A DNA stretch of 64,000 nt from Synechococcus sp. CC9902 (GTDB lineage: Bacteria; Cyanobacteriota; Cyanobacteriia; PCC-6307; Cyanobiaceae): positions 1,240,001 to 1,304,000 of the forward strand of contig NC_007513.1 of assembly GCF_000012505.1 (NCBI RefSeq), in the 5' to 3' direction. The position numbers and the translations under genes are program-made. Within the stretch, counting starts at the first letter, position 1; each line of letters starts with the position of its first letter. Positions 36,474 through 46,930 of the stretch are shown here, one piece after another. The notes beneath the pieces are model-generated. The model was not told the DNA's origin. It made no database searches and saw nothing but the letters and a program-made list of their open reading frames with translations.

Positions 36474-37133
36474 ATGACGCATCCACCGGTGGCCTGTTTG
36501 TTTGATTTGGATGGGCTCCTGCTCGACACGGAGCCGTTCCATGGGATGGGCTGGCGTCAGGCCGCGGCCCAATTCGGTGGCGAACTGAGCGACGAACAAT
36601 TACTGCAGCTCAGAGGGCGTCGACGCAGGGACTGCGCTCAGCAAGTGGACGATTGGCTTCCAACCCCAATTGGAATTGACACTCTGCTGGCGGTTCAACA
36701 ACCAATTGTTCGAGCATTGCTCCCACAGGCCCCCGCGATGCCGGGGGCAGAAGGGTTGGTGCAGCACTGCTGCGATCACGGCATCAAAACAGCGCTCGTC
36801 ACCAGCAGCAGTCGTGAGGCGGTGGCCTTTAAAACCAGCCACCACCCTTGGGTTGAATCGATCAAAGAACGCATTTATGGCGATGATCCGCAGTTGGCAG
36901 CCGGAAAACCAGATCCAGCGCCGTATTTGCTGGCGGCCAAACGACTCAATGTGAATCCAAGCGAATGCTGGGCCTTTGAAGATTCAAACGCAGGAATGCA
37001 ATCTGCCGAAGCCGCAGGATGCCGCGTTTGGGTTTTATCGAGTGACTCTCAAAAAGACCCTCTCACTCGAAACCCCTGCCGGGTTGAAAGTCTTGAGGTT
37101 GTCTTGAATCAGCTCGTTAATACAAGCGGCTAA
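36474..37133 (+). CDS. HAD-superfamily hydrolase (beta-phosphoglucomutase-like)
   Basis: 219 residues. HAD motif I is FDLDGLLLDTEPFHGMGW; motif II is ALVTSSSREAV; motif III uses Lys in AAGKPDPAPYLLAAKRL; and motif IV is CWAFEDSNAGMQSAEAAG. The cap domain is of the small helical type between motifs I and II, which fits the beta-phosphoglucomutase/phosphoglycolate-phosphatase-like group (CbbY/Gph), but the substrate is open. It ends convergently, overlapping the prenyl synthase gene by 17 bases. Confidence 0.88.
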   Translation: MTHPPVACLFDLDGLLLDTEPFHGMGWRQAAAQFGGELSDEQLLQLRGRRRRDCAQQVDDWLPTPIGIDTLLAVQQPIVRALLPQAPAMPGAEGLVQHCCDHGIKTALVTSSSREAVAFKTSHHPWVESIKERIYGDDPQLAAGKPDPAPYLLAAKRLNVNPSECWAFEDSNAGMQSAEAAGCRVWVLSSDSQKDPLTRNPCRVESLEVVLNQLVNTSG

Positions 37134-38088
37134 GGACAAAATCAGGCAGCTCGAGCAGAGCCCGCTTCGAGGGTGAATCAGCCATCCAAGCAATTGATTC
37201 GCGGGACTCACGGGCAAATTTCTCAGCCAATTCACGGGTCCGAGGAATGGCTTGGGATGAACGGACTAGTTCGAGAGCTTGTTCAAGATCGCCAGCTTCG
37301 CTGAATTCACGATCGATCAACGCTCCCAGCTCAGGATTTTCTTCCAGTGCGTAAAAGGTGGGTGCTGTTAAATAGCCAGTCGCTAAATCGCTGGCAGCTG
37401 GCTTACCCAACTGCTGGTCGCTACCAGTGAAATCAAGAATGTCGTCGACAACTTGAAAGGCCAGACCCAATTGGCGACCGAATTGATAAAGAGAATCTAA
37501 TTCTTGTGGATTGCACTCACTCAAAACACCAGCGGCCCTGGAACTGTTCGCGATTAAAGAAGCTGTTTTGCAGTAACTTTTTTCAAAATACGTCTCAAAA
37601 CTCTGGGACGTATCGAATCGATAAAGGCCTTGTTTGACCTCGCCATCAGCGAGATCCATGATCACTCGGCTCAATAATTTGACGACATCGAGATCATCAA
37701 GATTGGCAAGGTGCCAACTCGCCTGTGCAAAAAGAAAATCACCAGCAAGAACAGCAACGCGGGCATCGAATCGGCTGTGAACGGTGTCGACACCTCGACG
37801 GGTCGATGCTTCATCCACCACGTCATCGTGAACCAACGATGCGGTGTGGATCATCTCGGTAATCTCTGCCAAACGCCGATGGCGCGGTGTGAGCTCTCCA
37901 TCAGCGGCGAGGGCTCTCGAGATCAATAAAACAATGCCGGGGCGGATGCGTTTACCGCCAGCGCTGAACAAATGTTCCGCCGCAGCTTGAAGGATGGGAT
38001 GCCCCGCACCAATCAAATTGCGCAAATCGCCGAGCAAAGTCTCGAGATCGGTCTCAACCGGTTGCAGCAGCTCGGTGACGGTGATCAT
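37117..38088 (-). CDS. sds: Polyprenyl diphosphate synthase (solanesyl type)
   Basis: 323 residues from ATG 38088 (MITVTELLQPVETDLETLLGDL); the frame runs on to 38316 but this part overlaps murI and is not conserved. First aspartate-rich motif is LVHDDVVDEASTRRG, second is VVDDILDFTGSDQQLGKP. It makes the long prenyl tail of plastoquinone by condensing isopentenyl diphosphate units. It is downstream of nit, amiC and murI on the same strand, 37 bases after murI, so the four may form one transcript joining envelope and isoprenoid work. Confidence 0.94.
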   Translation of the reverse strand: MITVTELLQPVETDLETLLGDLRNLIGAGHPILQAAAEHLFSAGGKRIRPGIVLLISRALAADGELTPRHRRLAEITEMIHTASLVHDDVVDEASTRRGVDTVHSRFDARVAVLAGDFLFAQASWHLANLDDLDVVKLLSRVIMDLADGEVKQGLYRFDTSQSFETYFEKSYCKTASLIANSSRAAGVLSECNPQELDSLYQFGRQLGLAFQVVDDILDFTGSDQQLGKPAASDLATGYLTAPTFYALEENPELGALIDREFSEAGDLEQALELVRSSQAIPRTRELAEKFARESRESIAWMADSPSKRALLELPDFVLSRLY

Positions 38089-38125
38089 GAAACCCCTCGG
38101 CGCCGCGATCCTAGTGGCCTCAGCT

Positions 38126-38914
38126 TCAGGATCGCAGCACTTCAAGCTGGACGCGTGGACGTTCTCCGAGCCAGGGAGTAGCCCGCGTCGCGAACCCATC
38201 CGGATCAGCCGTGACACAGAAACGGCAATCATCGAGATGAAGCCCTTCCCCAACGGATGGTTTCGGAGCTCCGAGAACCGAGTCCAGCTGACGCGCCACA
38301 CCGACAGCTGGATCAATCAACTGGACTGAATCCGGTAGTAACTGGCGCAGCACTGGCTCCAACAACGGATAGTGGGTGCAGCCCAGCACGATCGACTCCA
38401 CCGAGGCTTTCAGCAAGGGCTGCAAGTACTCCTTTGCTGTACGGCGAAGCTCATCGCTGCTCAAGTCGCCGGACTCAATCAGGGGCACAAACTCTGGACA
38501 AGCCTGTTCAACCACCAGGGTGCCGGGATGAAGCGCTTCAATGCTGGAGCGATAGGCCTCGGACGCAACCGTTGCTGGCGTCGCCAAGACGCCGACCCGA
38601 GAGGTTTGAACCATGGCCGCCGCCGCACCGATCAAGCCAATCACCGGCCCCCCTGCCTGCCCCTCGGCCACATCACGGGCCAAGGCATTGGTGGTGTTGC
38701 ACGCCATCACCACGGTGGAGACCTGTTGATCGCGCAACCAAGCCACCACCTCCGCCGCAATCAAGCGAATTTCAGGGGCCGAACGGCTGCCGTAAGGGAC
38801 ACGGGCCGTGTCACCCAAATAAATGCACTGAACCGGGCCGTGACGTTCCAACACCTGGCGAAGCACCGTGAGGCCACCGATGCCGCTGTCGAAAAACCCC
38901 AGAAGCGGTGTCAT
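38126..38914 (-). CDS. murI: Glutamate racemase
   Basis: 262 residues. FFDSGIGGLTVLRQV holds the first catalytic-site Asp/Ser, VVMACNTTNAL the first catalytic Cys, and VLGCTHYPLLEPVLR the second Cys with adjacent His. It converts L- to D-glutamate for peptidoglycan. The start overlaps the amidase stop by 4 bases. Flanking genes deal with peptidoglycan (amiC) and prenyl lipids (sds), a coherent context. Confidence 0.96.
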   Translation of the reverse strand: MTPLLGFFDSGIGGLTVLRQVLERHGPVQCIYLGDTARVPYGSRSAPEIRLIAAEVVAWLRDQQVSTVVMACNTTNALARDVAEGQAGGPVIGLIGAAAAMVQTSRVGVLATPATVASEAYRSSIEALHPGTLVVEQACPEFVPLIESGDLSSDELRRTAKEYLQPLLKASVESIVLGCTHYPLLEPVLRQLLPDSVQLIDPAVGVARQLDSVLGAPKPSVGEGLHLDDCRFCVTADPDGFATRATPWLGERPRVQLEVLRS

Positions 38915-40008
38915 CGCACCTCCTGCTTGAGATAGTTCAAGGTGCCCGCCGCAATCGCTAAGGCCAAGCGGCGACGATGATCGGCGAGGGCGAGACGCGG
39001 TGAATCAATGGCCCCGGTGACAAATCCCATTTCCACCAAGGCCGACGGCATGGTGGTTCGACGAATCACAAAAAATCGGCCCCGCCGTACGCCGCGATTG
39101 GGGGTGCCCGGCGACACATCCATCATTTGTTGCTGCAGGTAGGTCGCCAGACGTCCCGAGCGTGGATCCGAGAAGTAGAAGGTTTCAATCCCATTCACAT
39201 CCGGCCGTCTCATGCTCAAGGCATTGGCATGAATGCTGATGAAAGCTGTGGCCCCGAATCGATTGGCCAAGGACACCCGCGGCGGTAAATCCACATCGAT
39301 CTCACTGGTGCGCGTGAGCCGAACATCCACACCTCGGGCCCTCAGCAAAGCGGCAACCTGCAGCGATACATCCAGCACCACATCGGATTCGCGAAGCCCA
39401 CGAATTCCGATAGCCCCAGGATCAGGGCCGCCATGGCCGGGATCGATCACGACCCGATAGCGATTTTTTGGAACGGTTGGAAGGCCCGAGGGGTCGACGG
39501 GGGTTCGCGATGGTGCGAACCGGGGGGAGGTTTGCCAGGCCGTCGCCCGTCCCGTGAGATCTCCTTCTCCCATGTCGTTAAGCCCCCGGATGGGTAAGCC
39601 AACAAAGGCCATTTCCCATCGATCCGGTGCCGTCCCCCGAAGCCGCAAATCCTCTGGATTCAGATCCACATCGGAGCGAAACTCCACCACGAGCCGGGTT
39701 GCCCCAGTCCGCGGCTTACCGATGCGGATTTCCTTCACCGCCCCCCTGCCAGCCAGACGGCGGGGAAAGCGCAATTCACCGGGGAAGTCGATCCAGACCC
39801 GGGTTCCACGGCCATCACCTGCGGCCTGAAAAAAGGCTTTGAGCTGGGCATTACGACTCGTACGCAGCTGCAAGACGCCTTGATCCGTCATCGCCCAAGC
39901 CGCCAGTGCACTCGCCGCCTGAGCGGGCATGGCAGCCAATAGGCCTGGACACTGCAACACGGCAGCAAGCAGCCAGGCCATTCGGCGTGAACGCGCCGCA
40001 ACCATCAC
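38911..40008 (-). CDS. N-acetylmuramoyl-L-alanine amidase with AMIN-like N-terminal domain
   Basis: 365 residues. A signal peptide (MAWLLAAVLQCPGLLAAMPAQAASA) is followed by a beta-rich domain (FFQAAGDGRGTRVWIDFPGELRF, residues about 50-140) like AMIN, then the Amidase_3 domain: VIDPGHGGPDPGAIGIRGLRESDVVLD with zinc-binding His, ADVRLTR-type VRLTRTSEIDVDLPPRV, FISIHANAL with a second zinc His, and LVEMGFVTG with the catalytic Glu. It cleaves the stem peptide from glycan chains, needed to separate daughter cells. Its stop abuts the murI start. Confidence 0.94.
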   Translation of the reverse strand: MMVAARSRRMAWLLAAVLQCPGLLAAMPAQAASALAAWAMTDQGVLQLRTSRNAQLKAFFQAAGDGRGTRVWIDFPGELRFPRRLAGRGAVKEIRIGKPRTGATRLVVEFRSDVDLNPEDLRLRGTAPDRWEMAFVGLPIRGLNDMGEGDLTGRATAWQTSPRFAPSRTPVDPSGLPTVPKNRYRVVIDPGHGGPDPGAIGIRGLRESDVVLDVSLQVAALLRARGVDVRLTRTSEIDVDLPPRVSLANRFGATAFISIHANALSMRRPDVNGIETFYFSDPRSGRLATYLQQQMMDVSPGTPNRGVRRGRFFVIRRTTMPSALVEMGFVTGAIDSPRLALADHRRRLALAIAAGTLNYLKQEVR

Positions 40009-40830
40009 TCAGAACAGGGCGGGCTTGCGGTGACGCAGGCTCGGCATCTGGTTACGAACACGGCTGAGATGGTCGGTGTTCACAGGGGCAATCGCCGCAC
40101 CGGTCTGAACACCAGCGTCGGCCAAGACCGTTCCCCAAGGGTCGATCACCATCGCGTGGCCATGGGACTGACGACGGCCGTAGTGAACACCCGTTTGCGC
40201 GGGAGCGAGCACATAGGCGGTGTTTTCAATGGCACGAGCCTGGAGCAGAACATCCCAATGATCTTTTCCAGTGAAGGCTGTGAATGCGGCGGGAATCATC
40301 AACAAGTCTGCCCCGGACGCCACGAGATATCGATACAGCTCAGGGAAGCGCACGTCGTAACAAATAGACAGCCCCACCCGACACAAACCTGGGATCTCCA
40401 CCACTGGCGGTGGCGCCTGTCCGGATTTGATCGTTGCTGATTCCCGATAGGTATTGCCGTCGGGCAGATCAACATCAAACAAGTGAATTTTGTCGTATCG
40501 GGCCAGGAGCTGGCCATCGCGATCCACCAACTCCGAACGGTTCAAAGTTTGGGCACCATCTCCAGCAGGAACAGGAAATCCACCACCGAGCAGGGCCACT
40601 TGATATCGCCGCGCCATCGTCACCAAGAAGCGGCTGCACTGTTCAGACAGAGCTGAAGCCATCTCCAATCGACGGGAATCGTCGCCCATGAAGGCAAAGT
40701 TTTCCGGGAGGCCAATGAGCTCTGCCCCACGCCGAACCGCCAGGTCGATCTGCTCCTCGGCGGCGTTGAAATTCAACTCGGGGTCCTGACCACTGGTGAG
40801 CTGAATGGCAGCAGCCAGAAAATCGCTCAC
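40009..40830 (-). CDS. Nitrilase-family carbon-nitrogen hydrolase (Nit1/Nit2-like)
   Basis: 273 residues. The catalytic Glu-Lys-Cys triad is visible: Glu in GLPENFAF, Lys in ARYDKIHLFDVDLPDG, Cys in GLSICYDVRFPELYRYL. The KIHLFDVDLP segment and the overall match suggest the Nit branch that repairs deaminated glutathione, though other amidase functions are possible. The stop is directly followed by the amidase start on the same strand. Confidence 0.88.
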   Translation of the reverse strand: MSDFLAAAIQLTSGQDPELNFNAAEEQIDLAVRRGAELIGLPENFAFMGDDSRRLEMASALSEQCSRFLVTMARRYQVALLGGGFPVPAGDGAQTLNRSELVDRDGQLLARYDKIHLFDVDLPDGNTYRESATIKSGQAPPPVVEIPGLCRVGLSICYDVRFPELYRYLVASGADLLMIPAAFTAFTGKDHWDVLLQARAIENTAYVLAPAQTGVHYGRRQSHGHAMVIDPWGTVLADAGVQTGAAIAPVNTDHLSRVRNQMPSLRHRKPALF

Positions 40831-40870
40831 AGAATTACGGCAGTCGTTGGTTTTTGGACTTTACGAGCGT

Positions 40871-41602
40871 CTATGCAGCCTTGAGAACTCCTGGTTCGCC
40901 TTGGGTGGGAACCGTGCTCAGCTGATCAAGGCCGGCGCAACACTGAAAATCTGCATCGTGATTCCCGATGCGAATGAGCCTTTGCCCATGGGTCGCCGTT
41001 CGCAGGCAAGCCTCGGGGTCGTGCATCCACTGCTTCCACAGCGCCAAGGCCGCCGTGGCTTCATCATTCGCTGCAGCATTCGCAGCCGAATCCAATTCCA
41101 GTAGACGATGAACCAAGGCCCCGGCAGCCAAGGAGTCTTCGAGCGAATACGACCCTTCCCAACCGCTGCCAACGATGGCAAGCGTGTCGGGCTTGTGCTG
41201 ATGCAAGCGCTGGGCCACCGCTTCACGGTTGGGCAATGCGGCCGTCATCAGTAGGGGAACATCACGAACCCGATCAAGGGCACGGGTTCCATTGGTGGTG
41301 CTCATGAACAGGCGTTTACCAGCGACGGTTTCAGGGCCCACGGTCACCGGGGAGTTACCCAAATCAAACCCCTCCAATTTCTGACCACCTCGCTCCCCCA
41401 CCAACAGGCGTGCGTCCGCTGGCCAGGCCGCGGCCGCAGTATGCAAAGCGTCGACATCAGCGAAGGCTTGAATGGCCTCGGCGCCGTTATGGAGCGCCCA
41501 AGCGATGGTGGTGGTGGCACGCAACACATCAATCACCACAGCAGCACTGGGACGAACGCTCTGCGGCATCTCAGCTGGCACATGGAAGTAAGAAATCTGC
41601 AT
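40871..41602 (-). CDS. comB: 2-phosphosulfolactate phosphatase-family protein
   Basis: 243 residues from ATG 41602 ([18 protein letters not shown]); the longer open frame to 41752 overlaps the divergent ubiD gene and is not conserved. The ComB signatures [27 protein letters not shown] and [24 protein letters not shown] are evident, as well as [17 protein letters not shown]. In archaea ComB acts in coenzyme M synthesis; cyanobacteria carry ComB without a CoM pathway, so the real substrate is uncertain, perhaps sulfolactate formation. No comA or comC neighbour is present. Confidence 0.9.
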
Positions 41603-41666
41603 GGCCACGCTGTTGAGCAACGTGCGACACAGTACCGAGATCGATCGCGCCGTTTCTGTCCTCCCC

Positions 41667-43229
41667 ATGGCTCTGTTCCAGTCCGGCCCGGCAACGCGTG
41701 ATCTGAGGGGCTTCCTCAAATTGTTGGAAGAGCGTGGGCAGCTCAAGCGCATTACGGCGCCCGTCGATCCCGATCTGGAGTTGGCCGCGATTGCTGACAG
41801 GGTGCTGGGTCAGGGCGGACCGGCCCTGCTGTTCGAAAACGTGATCGGCTCCTCGATGCCAGTGGCCGTGAACACCCTCGGCACCGTGGAGCGGGTGGTG
41901 TGGAGCATGGGACTCGAACGCGCCGAGCAACTCGAGGACTTGGGTTCGCGACTGGCGTTGCTTCAACAGCCACGTCCCCCCAAGGGCCTGCAAGAAACCA
42001 AGCAATTTGCGCGGGTGTTCTGGGACCTGGTGAAAGCCAAACCCGATCGAGATCTCAACCCTCCCTGTCGTCAACAGGTGTTCCGTGGCGATGAGGTGAA
42101 CCTTGATGCGATCCCTTTGATTCGCCCATGGCCAGGGGATGCCGGTGGCGTCATCACCCTTGGGCTGGTGATCACCAAAGATCCAGAGACGGGTGTGCCC
42201 AACGTGGGGGTGTACCGCCTGCAACGCCAGTCGGTGAACACCATGACGGTGCATTGGCTCAGTGTGCGCGGCGGTGCACGTCACCTCCGCAAGGCGGCTG
42301 CGATGGGTAAAAAATTAGAGGTTGCTGTCGCCATTGGCGTTCATCCCTTGCTGGTGATGGCGGCAGCAACCCCGATTCCTGTGCAACTCAGCGAATGGCT
42401 CTTCGCCGGGATTTACGCGGGGGAAGGCGTGCGCTTGGCACCGTGCAAAACCATCGATTTGCAAGTTCCCAGCCACAGCGAAGTGGTGCTGGAAGGAACG
42501 ATCACCCCCGGGGAAGTCAGCCCTGATGGTCCGTTTGGCGACCACATGGGTTTTTACGGCGGCGTGGAGGACTCACCGCTCGTTCGGTTCCACTGCATGA
42601 CGCAGCGACGCGATCCCGTGTTCCTCACCACCTTCAGCGGCCGTCCACCGAAGGAGGAGGCGATGCTGGCCATCGCCCTCAACCGGATTTATACGCCGAT
42701 CCTGCGTCAGCAGATTCCAGAGATCACCGATTTCTTCCTTCCGATGGAAGCTCTCAGCTACAAGCTGGCGGTGATTTCAATTGACAAGGCCTATCCGGGC
42801 CAGGCGAAACGGGCCGCCATGGCCTTCTGGAGCGCCTTGCCCCAATTCACTTACACCAAGTTCGTGGTGGTGGTCGACAAGCACATCAACGTGCGGGACC
42901 CACGCCAAGTGGTGTGGGCCATCGCCGCCCAGGTGGATCCGCAGCGGGATTTATTCACCCTGGAAAACACCCCATTCGACAGTCTTGATTTCGCTAGCGA
43001 GCAGCTGGGGCTTGGCGGTCGCCTTGCCATTGATGCCACCACCAAAATCGGACCTGAGAAAAATCATGAATGGGGTGAACCCCTCAGCCGGCCAGCCGAT
43101 CTTGAACAGCGGGTTTCAGAGCGGTGGTCTGAGCTGGGGCTCGACGATCTCGGCGATGGAGAAGCTGATCCGAGCCTGTTTGGCTACGCCCTTGATCGGC
43201 TCATCCAGGGCATGAAGCTGGGCCAATAG
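41667..43229 (+). CDS. ubiD: UbiD-family decarboxylase
   Basis: 520 residues from ATG 41667 ([26 protein letters not shown]). The family motifs include [34 protein letters not shown]-type [23 protein letters not shown] and the catalytic region [35 protein letters not shown]. UbiD enzymes use prenylated FMN; in cyanobacteria this one is expected to decarboxylate 4-hydroxy-3-polyprenylbenzoate in plastoquinone synthesis. The prenyl synthase for the tail is encoded nearby. aroA follows 24 bases downstream. Confidence 0.94.
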
Positions 43230-43253
43230 GATCAAAGCAGCATTGCCTGAGCC

Positions 43254-44567
43254 TTGAGCGCGTCCGCATCCCGAGATCTCAAGACTGGGGGATGCCTCCA
43301 AGGGCGCGTCAAAGTCCCAGGCGACAAGTCGATCTCGCATCGTTCCCTTTTATTTGGTGCCATTGCCGAAGGCACAACCACGATCGAAGGGCTTTTACCG
43401 GCGGAGGATCCGATCAGCACGGCGGCTTGCCTGAGGGCCATGGGGGTCGGGATCACTCCGATCGAAGCTGGGAAAATTGTCACCGTGGAAGGGGTGGGCC
43501 TCGATGGTCTCCAGGAACCGCAGCACATTCTTGATTGCGGTAATTCCGGCACCACGATGCGGCTGATGCTCGGTTTGCTGGCGGGCCGAGCGGGGCGGCA
43601 TTTCGTGTTGGATGGCGACGCTTCCCTGCGCCGACGACCGATGCGTCGTGTGGGCCAGCCATTGGCCTCCATGGGTGCCGATGTGCGAGGCCGCGATAAC
43701 GGCAACTTGGCTCCGCTGGCCGTGCAAGGAACCACATTGCGCGGAACCATCGTTGGAACGCCGGTGGCCAGTGCCCAGGTGAAGTCGGCCATCCTGCTGG
43801 CGGCGCTCACCGCCGACGGACCCACCACCGTGATCGAACCATCGCAATCACGGGACCACAGCGAACGCATGTTGCGGGCCTTTGGAGCCAACCTTGAAGT
43901 GGGCGGTGAAATGGGGCGTCACATCAGCGTGAAGCCAGGGGCAACGCTTCATGGCCAAACCGTTGTGGTGCCGGGTGATATCAGTTCAGCGGCGTTCTGG
44001 CTCGTGGCTGGAGCCCTGGTGCCCGGATCTGATCTCACCATCGAAAACGTGGGGCTGAATCCAACGCGCACCGGAATCCTGGAGGTTCTGGATCAAATGG
44101 GCGCCAACATCGAAATCGTTCATCCCCGGGATGTTGCTGGAGAACCGGTGGGAGATCTCCGGGTGAAGCACGGCCCACTGAAGCCCTTCCAATTCGGGGA
44201 AGAAATCATGCCCCGCCTCGTGGACGAAGTGCCAATCCTCAGTGTTGCGGCCTGTTTCTGCGATGGGGAGAGTCGCATCAGCGGTGCTTCAGAACTGCGG
44301 GTGAAAGAAACCGATCGATTGGCGGTGATGGCGCGTCAACTCAAAGCGATGGGGGCCGAGATCGAAGAACACGAGGACGGGATGACCATCCGAGGTGGCA
44401 GACCCTTGCGTGGCACGGCCTTAGACAGTGAAACCGACCACAGAGTGGCGATGAGCATGGCCATTGCGGCATTGATGGCCAGTGGCCCATCAACCCTGGC
44501 CCGCAGTGAAGCTGCAGCCGTGTCTTATCCCACCTTTTGGGACGACCTTGCACGACTGCACAGCTAA
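43254..44567 (+). CDS. aroA: 3-phosphoshikimate 1-carboxyvinyltransferase (EPSP synthase)
   Basis: 437 residues from TTG 43254. Phosphoenolpyruvate/shikimate site motifs: [46 protein letters not shown], and [24 protein letters not shown]. It adds the enolpyruvyl group to shikimate-3-phosphate. The alanine-containing [10 protein letters not shown] loop is the ordinary type. The product feeds tyrosine-derived quinones and tryptophan (trpD in this window). It overlaps the next gene by 20 bases. Confidence 0.96.
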
Positions 44568-45540
44568 TTCAGGGCATTCGACTGCTCTGGGAGAACTCCA
44601 GGACTTTCCGACTGCCGATGGAAGCTTCAGTCTTCACAGCGTGCAGTTTGGGGAGGCCTTTCACAACTCCGCTGGTGCGGCAAGTGAAGCTCAGGCCAAA
44701 TTCGTTGGCCCCGCCGAACTGGAGCGTTTTAGGGGCGGTGAACCACTGCAAATCCTGGATGTATGCCTTGGGCTTGGCTACAACACCGCCGCGGTGCTGG
44801 GGGCCTTACCAACACCGGCACCTGCCGTGCGTTGGTGGGGACTGGAAATGGATCGTCGCCCCCTCGAGCTCGCTTTGGCGCAGCCCAGTTTTCAAGCCCT
44901 TTGGTCTGACGCTGTGCTGCACAAACTTGCTGCCATCCGAGACCAAGGGGGCTGGTCGACACCAGGAAACGAGGGGCAACAACTCTGGGGAGATGCGCGC
45001 CGGATGCTGTCCAGCATTCCCGAGGCGGTGCGCTTCGATCTGATCCTGCATGACGCCTTTTCCCCGCAGCGATGTCCGGAGCTTTGGTCGGAGGAATTTC
45101 TTAGTGCCCTAGCCCAGCGGTTGGCGCCCGGGGGGCGACTGCTCACCTACAGCCGAGCGGCCGCGATCCGGGGCAGCCTGAAGCGAGCGGGCTTAGCGCT
45201 TCGATCTCTCCCATCCGCTCCAGGAGAACGGACGGGATGGAGCAGTGGAACGGTTGCTATCAAAGGCGGGGGCATCAAAGCGGGGATCAATGGCGGTGAG
45301 GCTCTGGAGCAAGCAGGGGTGACTTGGCGGCCGCTTTCGACCATGGAACAAGAGCACCTGCTCACCCGTGCCGCGGTTCCCTTCCGCGATCCAGACCAGC
45401 GGGATCTGGCCCCCGTGATTTTGGAGCGCCGTTCACAGGAGCAACTGCACTGCGGCCTGGAAGCCACCAACACCTGGCAACGACGCTGGCGGGCTGCTGA
45501 TGCGAACGGGGGCATAGGCAGCACCAAACTCTCCCAGTAG
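44548..45540 (+). CDS. MnmC-like SAM-dependent methyltransferase, stand-alone
   Basis: 330 residues if started at TTG 44548; no ATG or GTG lies nearer to the conserved part. The opening [35 protein letters not shown], the SAM site [16 protein letters not shown] and [54 protein letters not shown] are typical of the methyltransferase part of MnmC, which modifies the wobble uridine of tRNA. The FAD oxidase half is absent. The C-terminal 90 residues are more variable. Confidence 0.78.
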
Positions 45541-45567
45541 ATTCCGCCGGACCCATTCCTGCTCCGC

Positions 45568-46920
45568 ATGCTCGCTGTTGCCGTTCTTGCCGCTGGGAAA
45601 GGCACACGCATGAAGAGTGCCCTACCGAAAGTGCTGCAACCCCTGGCGGGGGCAACGTTGGTGGAACGGGTTCTCGCCAGCGCCAAGAACCTCCAGCCTG
45701 AGCGCCGCCTGCTGATCGTTGGTCACCAGGCCGAACGCGTCGAACAAACGCTGGAGCACGTGAACGGTTTGGAATTTGTGCTGCAATCGCCCCAAAACGG
45801 CACGGGCCACGCGGTGCAACAACTCCTGCCAGTGATGGAAGGATTCGAGGGAGAACTTCTCGTTCTCAACGGTGATGTGCCGCTCTTGCGGGCCGCAACG
45901 ATCGATGCCCTCGTGCAAGGACACCGCAGCAGTGGTGCCGATGTCACGCTGCTGACGGCGCGTCTGGCCGACCCAACCGGCTATGGCCGAGTTTTCGCCG
46001 ATACGGACGGCCAGGTGAGCAACATCATTGAGCATCGCGATTGCAGCGAAGAGCAACGCGGCAACAACCTCACCAACGCCGGTATTTATTGCTTCAACTG
46101 GGCAGCCCTAGCTGAGGTGTTGCCCCAGCTGAGCAACGACAACGATCAGGGGGAGCTCTACCTCACCGACACTGTGGCGATGTTGCCCCGCGCCATGCAT
46201 CTGGAGGTTGATGATCCCGATGAGGTGAACGGCATCAACAACCGCAAACAGCTCGCCCAGTGCGAAGGGGTATTGCAGCAACGCCTTAGGGATTACTGGA
46301 TGGATGAAGGGGTCACCTTTGTGGACCCAGCCAGTTGCACCCTCAGCGAAGACTGCCGCTTCGGTCGTGACGTGGTGGTTGAACCGCAAACCCATTTCCG
46401 TGGCTGCTGCTCGATCGGAGACAACTCCAAATTGGGGCCAGGAACATTGATTGACAATGCAAGCTTGGGCGATCGCGTCGAGGTGGTGCAGTCGGTGGTG
46501 CGAGAAGCAAAGGTGGGAGATGACGTGAGCATTGGACCCTTTGCTCACCTGCGGCCCGCTGCAGACGTCGGCCATGGCTGCCGCATCGGCAACTTTGTTG
46601 AAGTGAAAAAGAGCAGCTTGGGGGCCGGGAGCAAGGTGAACCACCTCAGCTACATCGGCGACGCCAGCTTGGGCGAGAACGTGAATGTGGGAGCAGGAAC
46701 GATCACCGCGAACTACGACGGCGTGAACAAACACCAAACCGTGATCGGAGACCACAGCAAAACAGGTGCCAACAGCGTTCTCGTCGCGCCAGTCACCATC
46801 GGTGATCACGTCACTATTGGAGCCGGTTCAACCATCACCAAAGACGTACCGAGCAAGGCGCTCTCCATTGGCCGCGCCCGTCAAATGACCAAGGACAACT
46901 GGGCGAATCGCTCGATCTAG
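45568..46920 (+). CDS. glmU: Bifunctional UDP-GlcNAc pyrophosphorylase / glucosamine-1-phosphate acetyltransferase
   Basis: 450 residues. The N-terminal uridyltransferase domain has [25 protein letters not shown] and [16 protein letters not shown]; the C-terminal left-handed beta-helix has hexapeptide repeats ([48 protein letters not shown]) and the acetyltransferase His/Tyr region [37 protein letters not shown]. It makes UDP-GlcNAc for peptidoglycan and LPS. It converges on murF with a 10-base gap. Confidence 0.97.
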   Translation: MLAVAVLAAGKGTRMKSALPKVLQPLAGATLVERVLASAKNLQPERRLLIVGHQAERVEQTLEHVNGLEFVLQSPQNGTGHAVQQLLPVMEGFEGELLVLNGDVPLLRAATIDALVQGHRSSGADVTLLTARLADPTGYGRVFADTDGQVSNIIEHRDCSEEQRGNNLTNAGIYCFNWAALAEVLPQLSNDNDQGELYLTDTVAMLPRAMHLEVDDPDEVNGINNRKQLAQCEGVLQQRLRDYWMDEGVTFVDPASCTLSEDCRFGRDVVVEPQTHFRGCCSIGDNSKLGPGTLIDNASLGDRVEVVQSVVREAKVGDDVSIGPFAHLRPAADVGHGCRIGNFVEVKKSSLGAGSKVNHLSYIGDASLGENVNVGAGTITANYDGVNKHQTVIGDHSKTGANSVLVAPVTIGDHVTIGAGSTITKDVPSKALSIGRARQMTKDNWANRSI

Positions 46921-46930
46921 ATCCCCAGGC

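Noticed and set aside
35587-36477. 296-codon rightward frame opposite acs
   Set aside because: Antisense shadow of a strongly supported acetyl-CoA synthetase; no motif.
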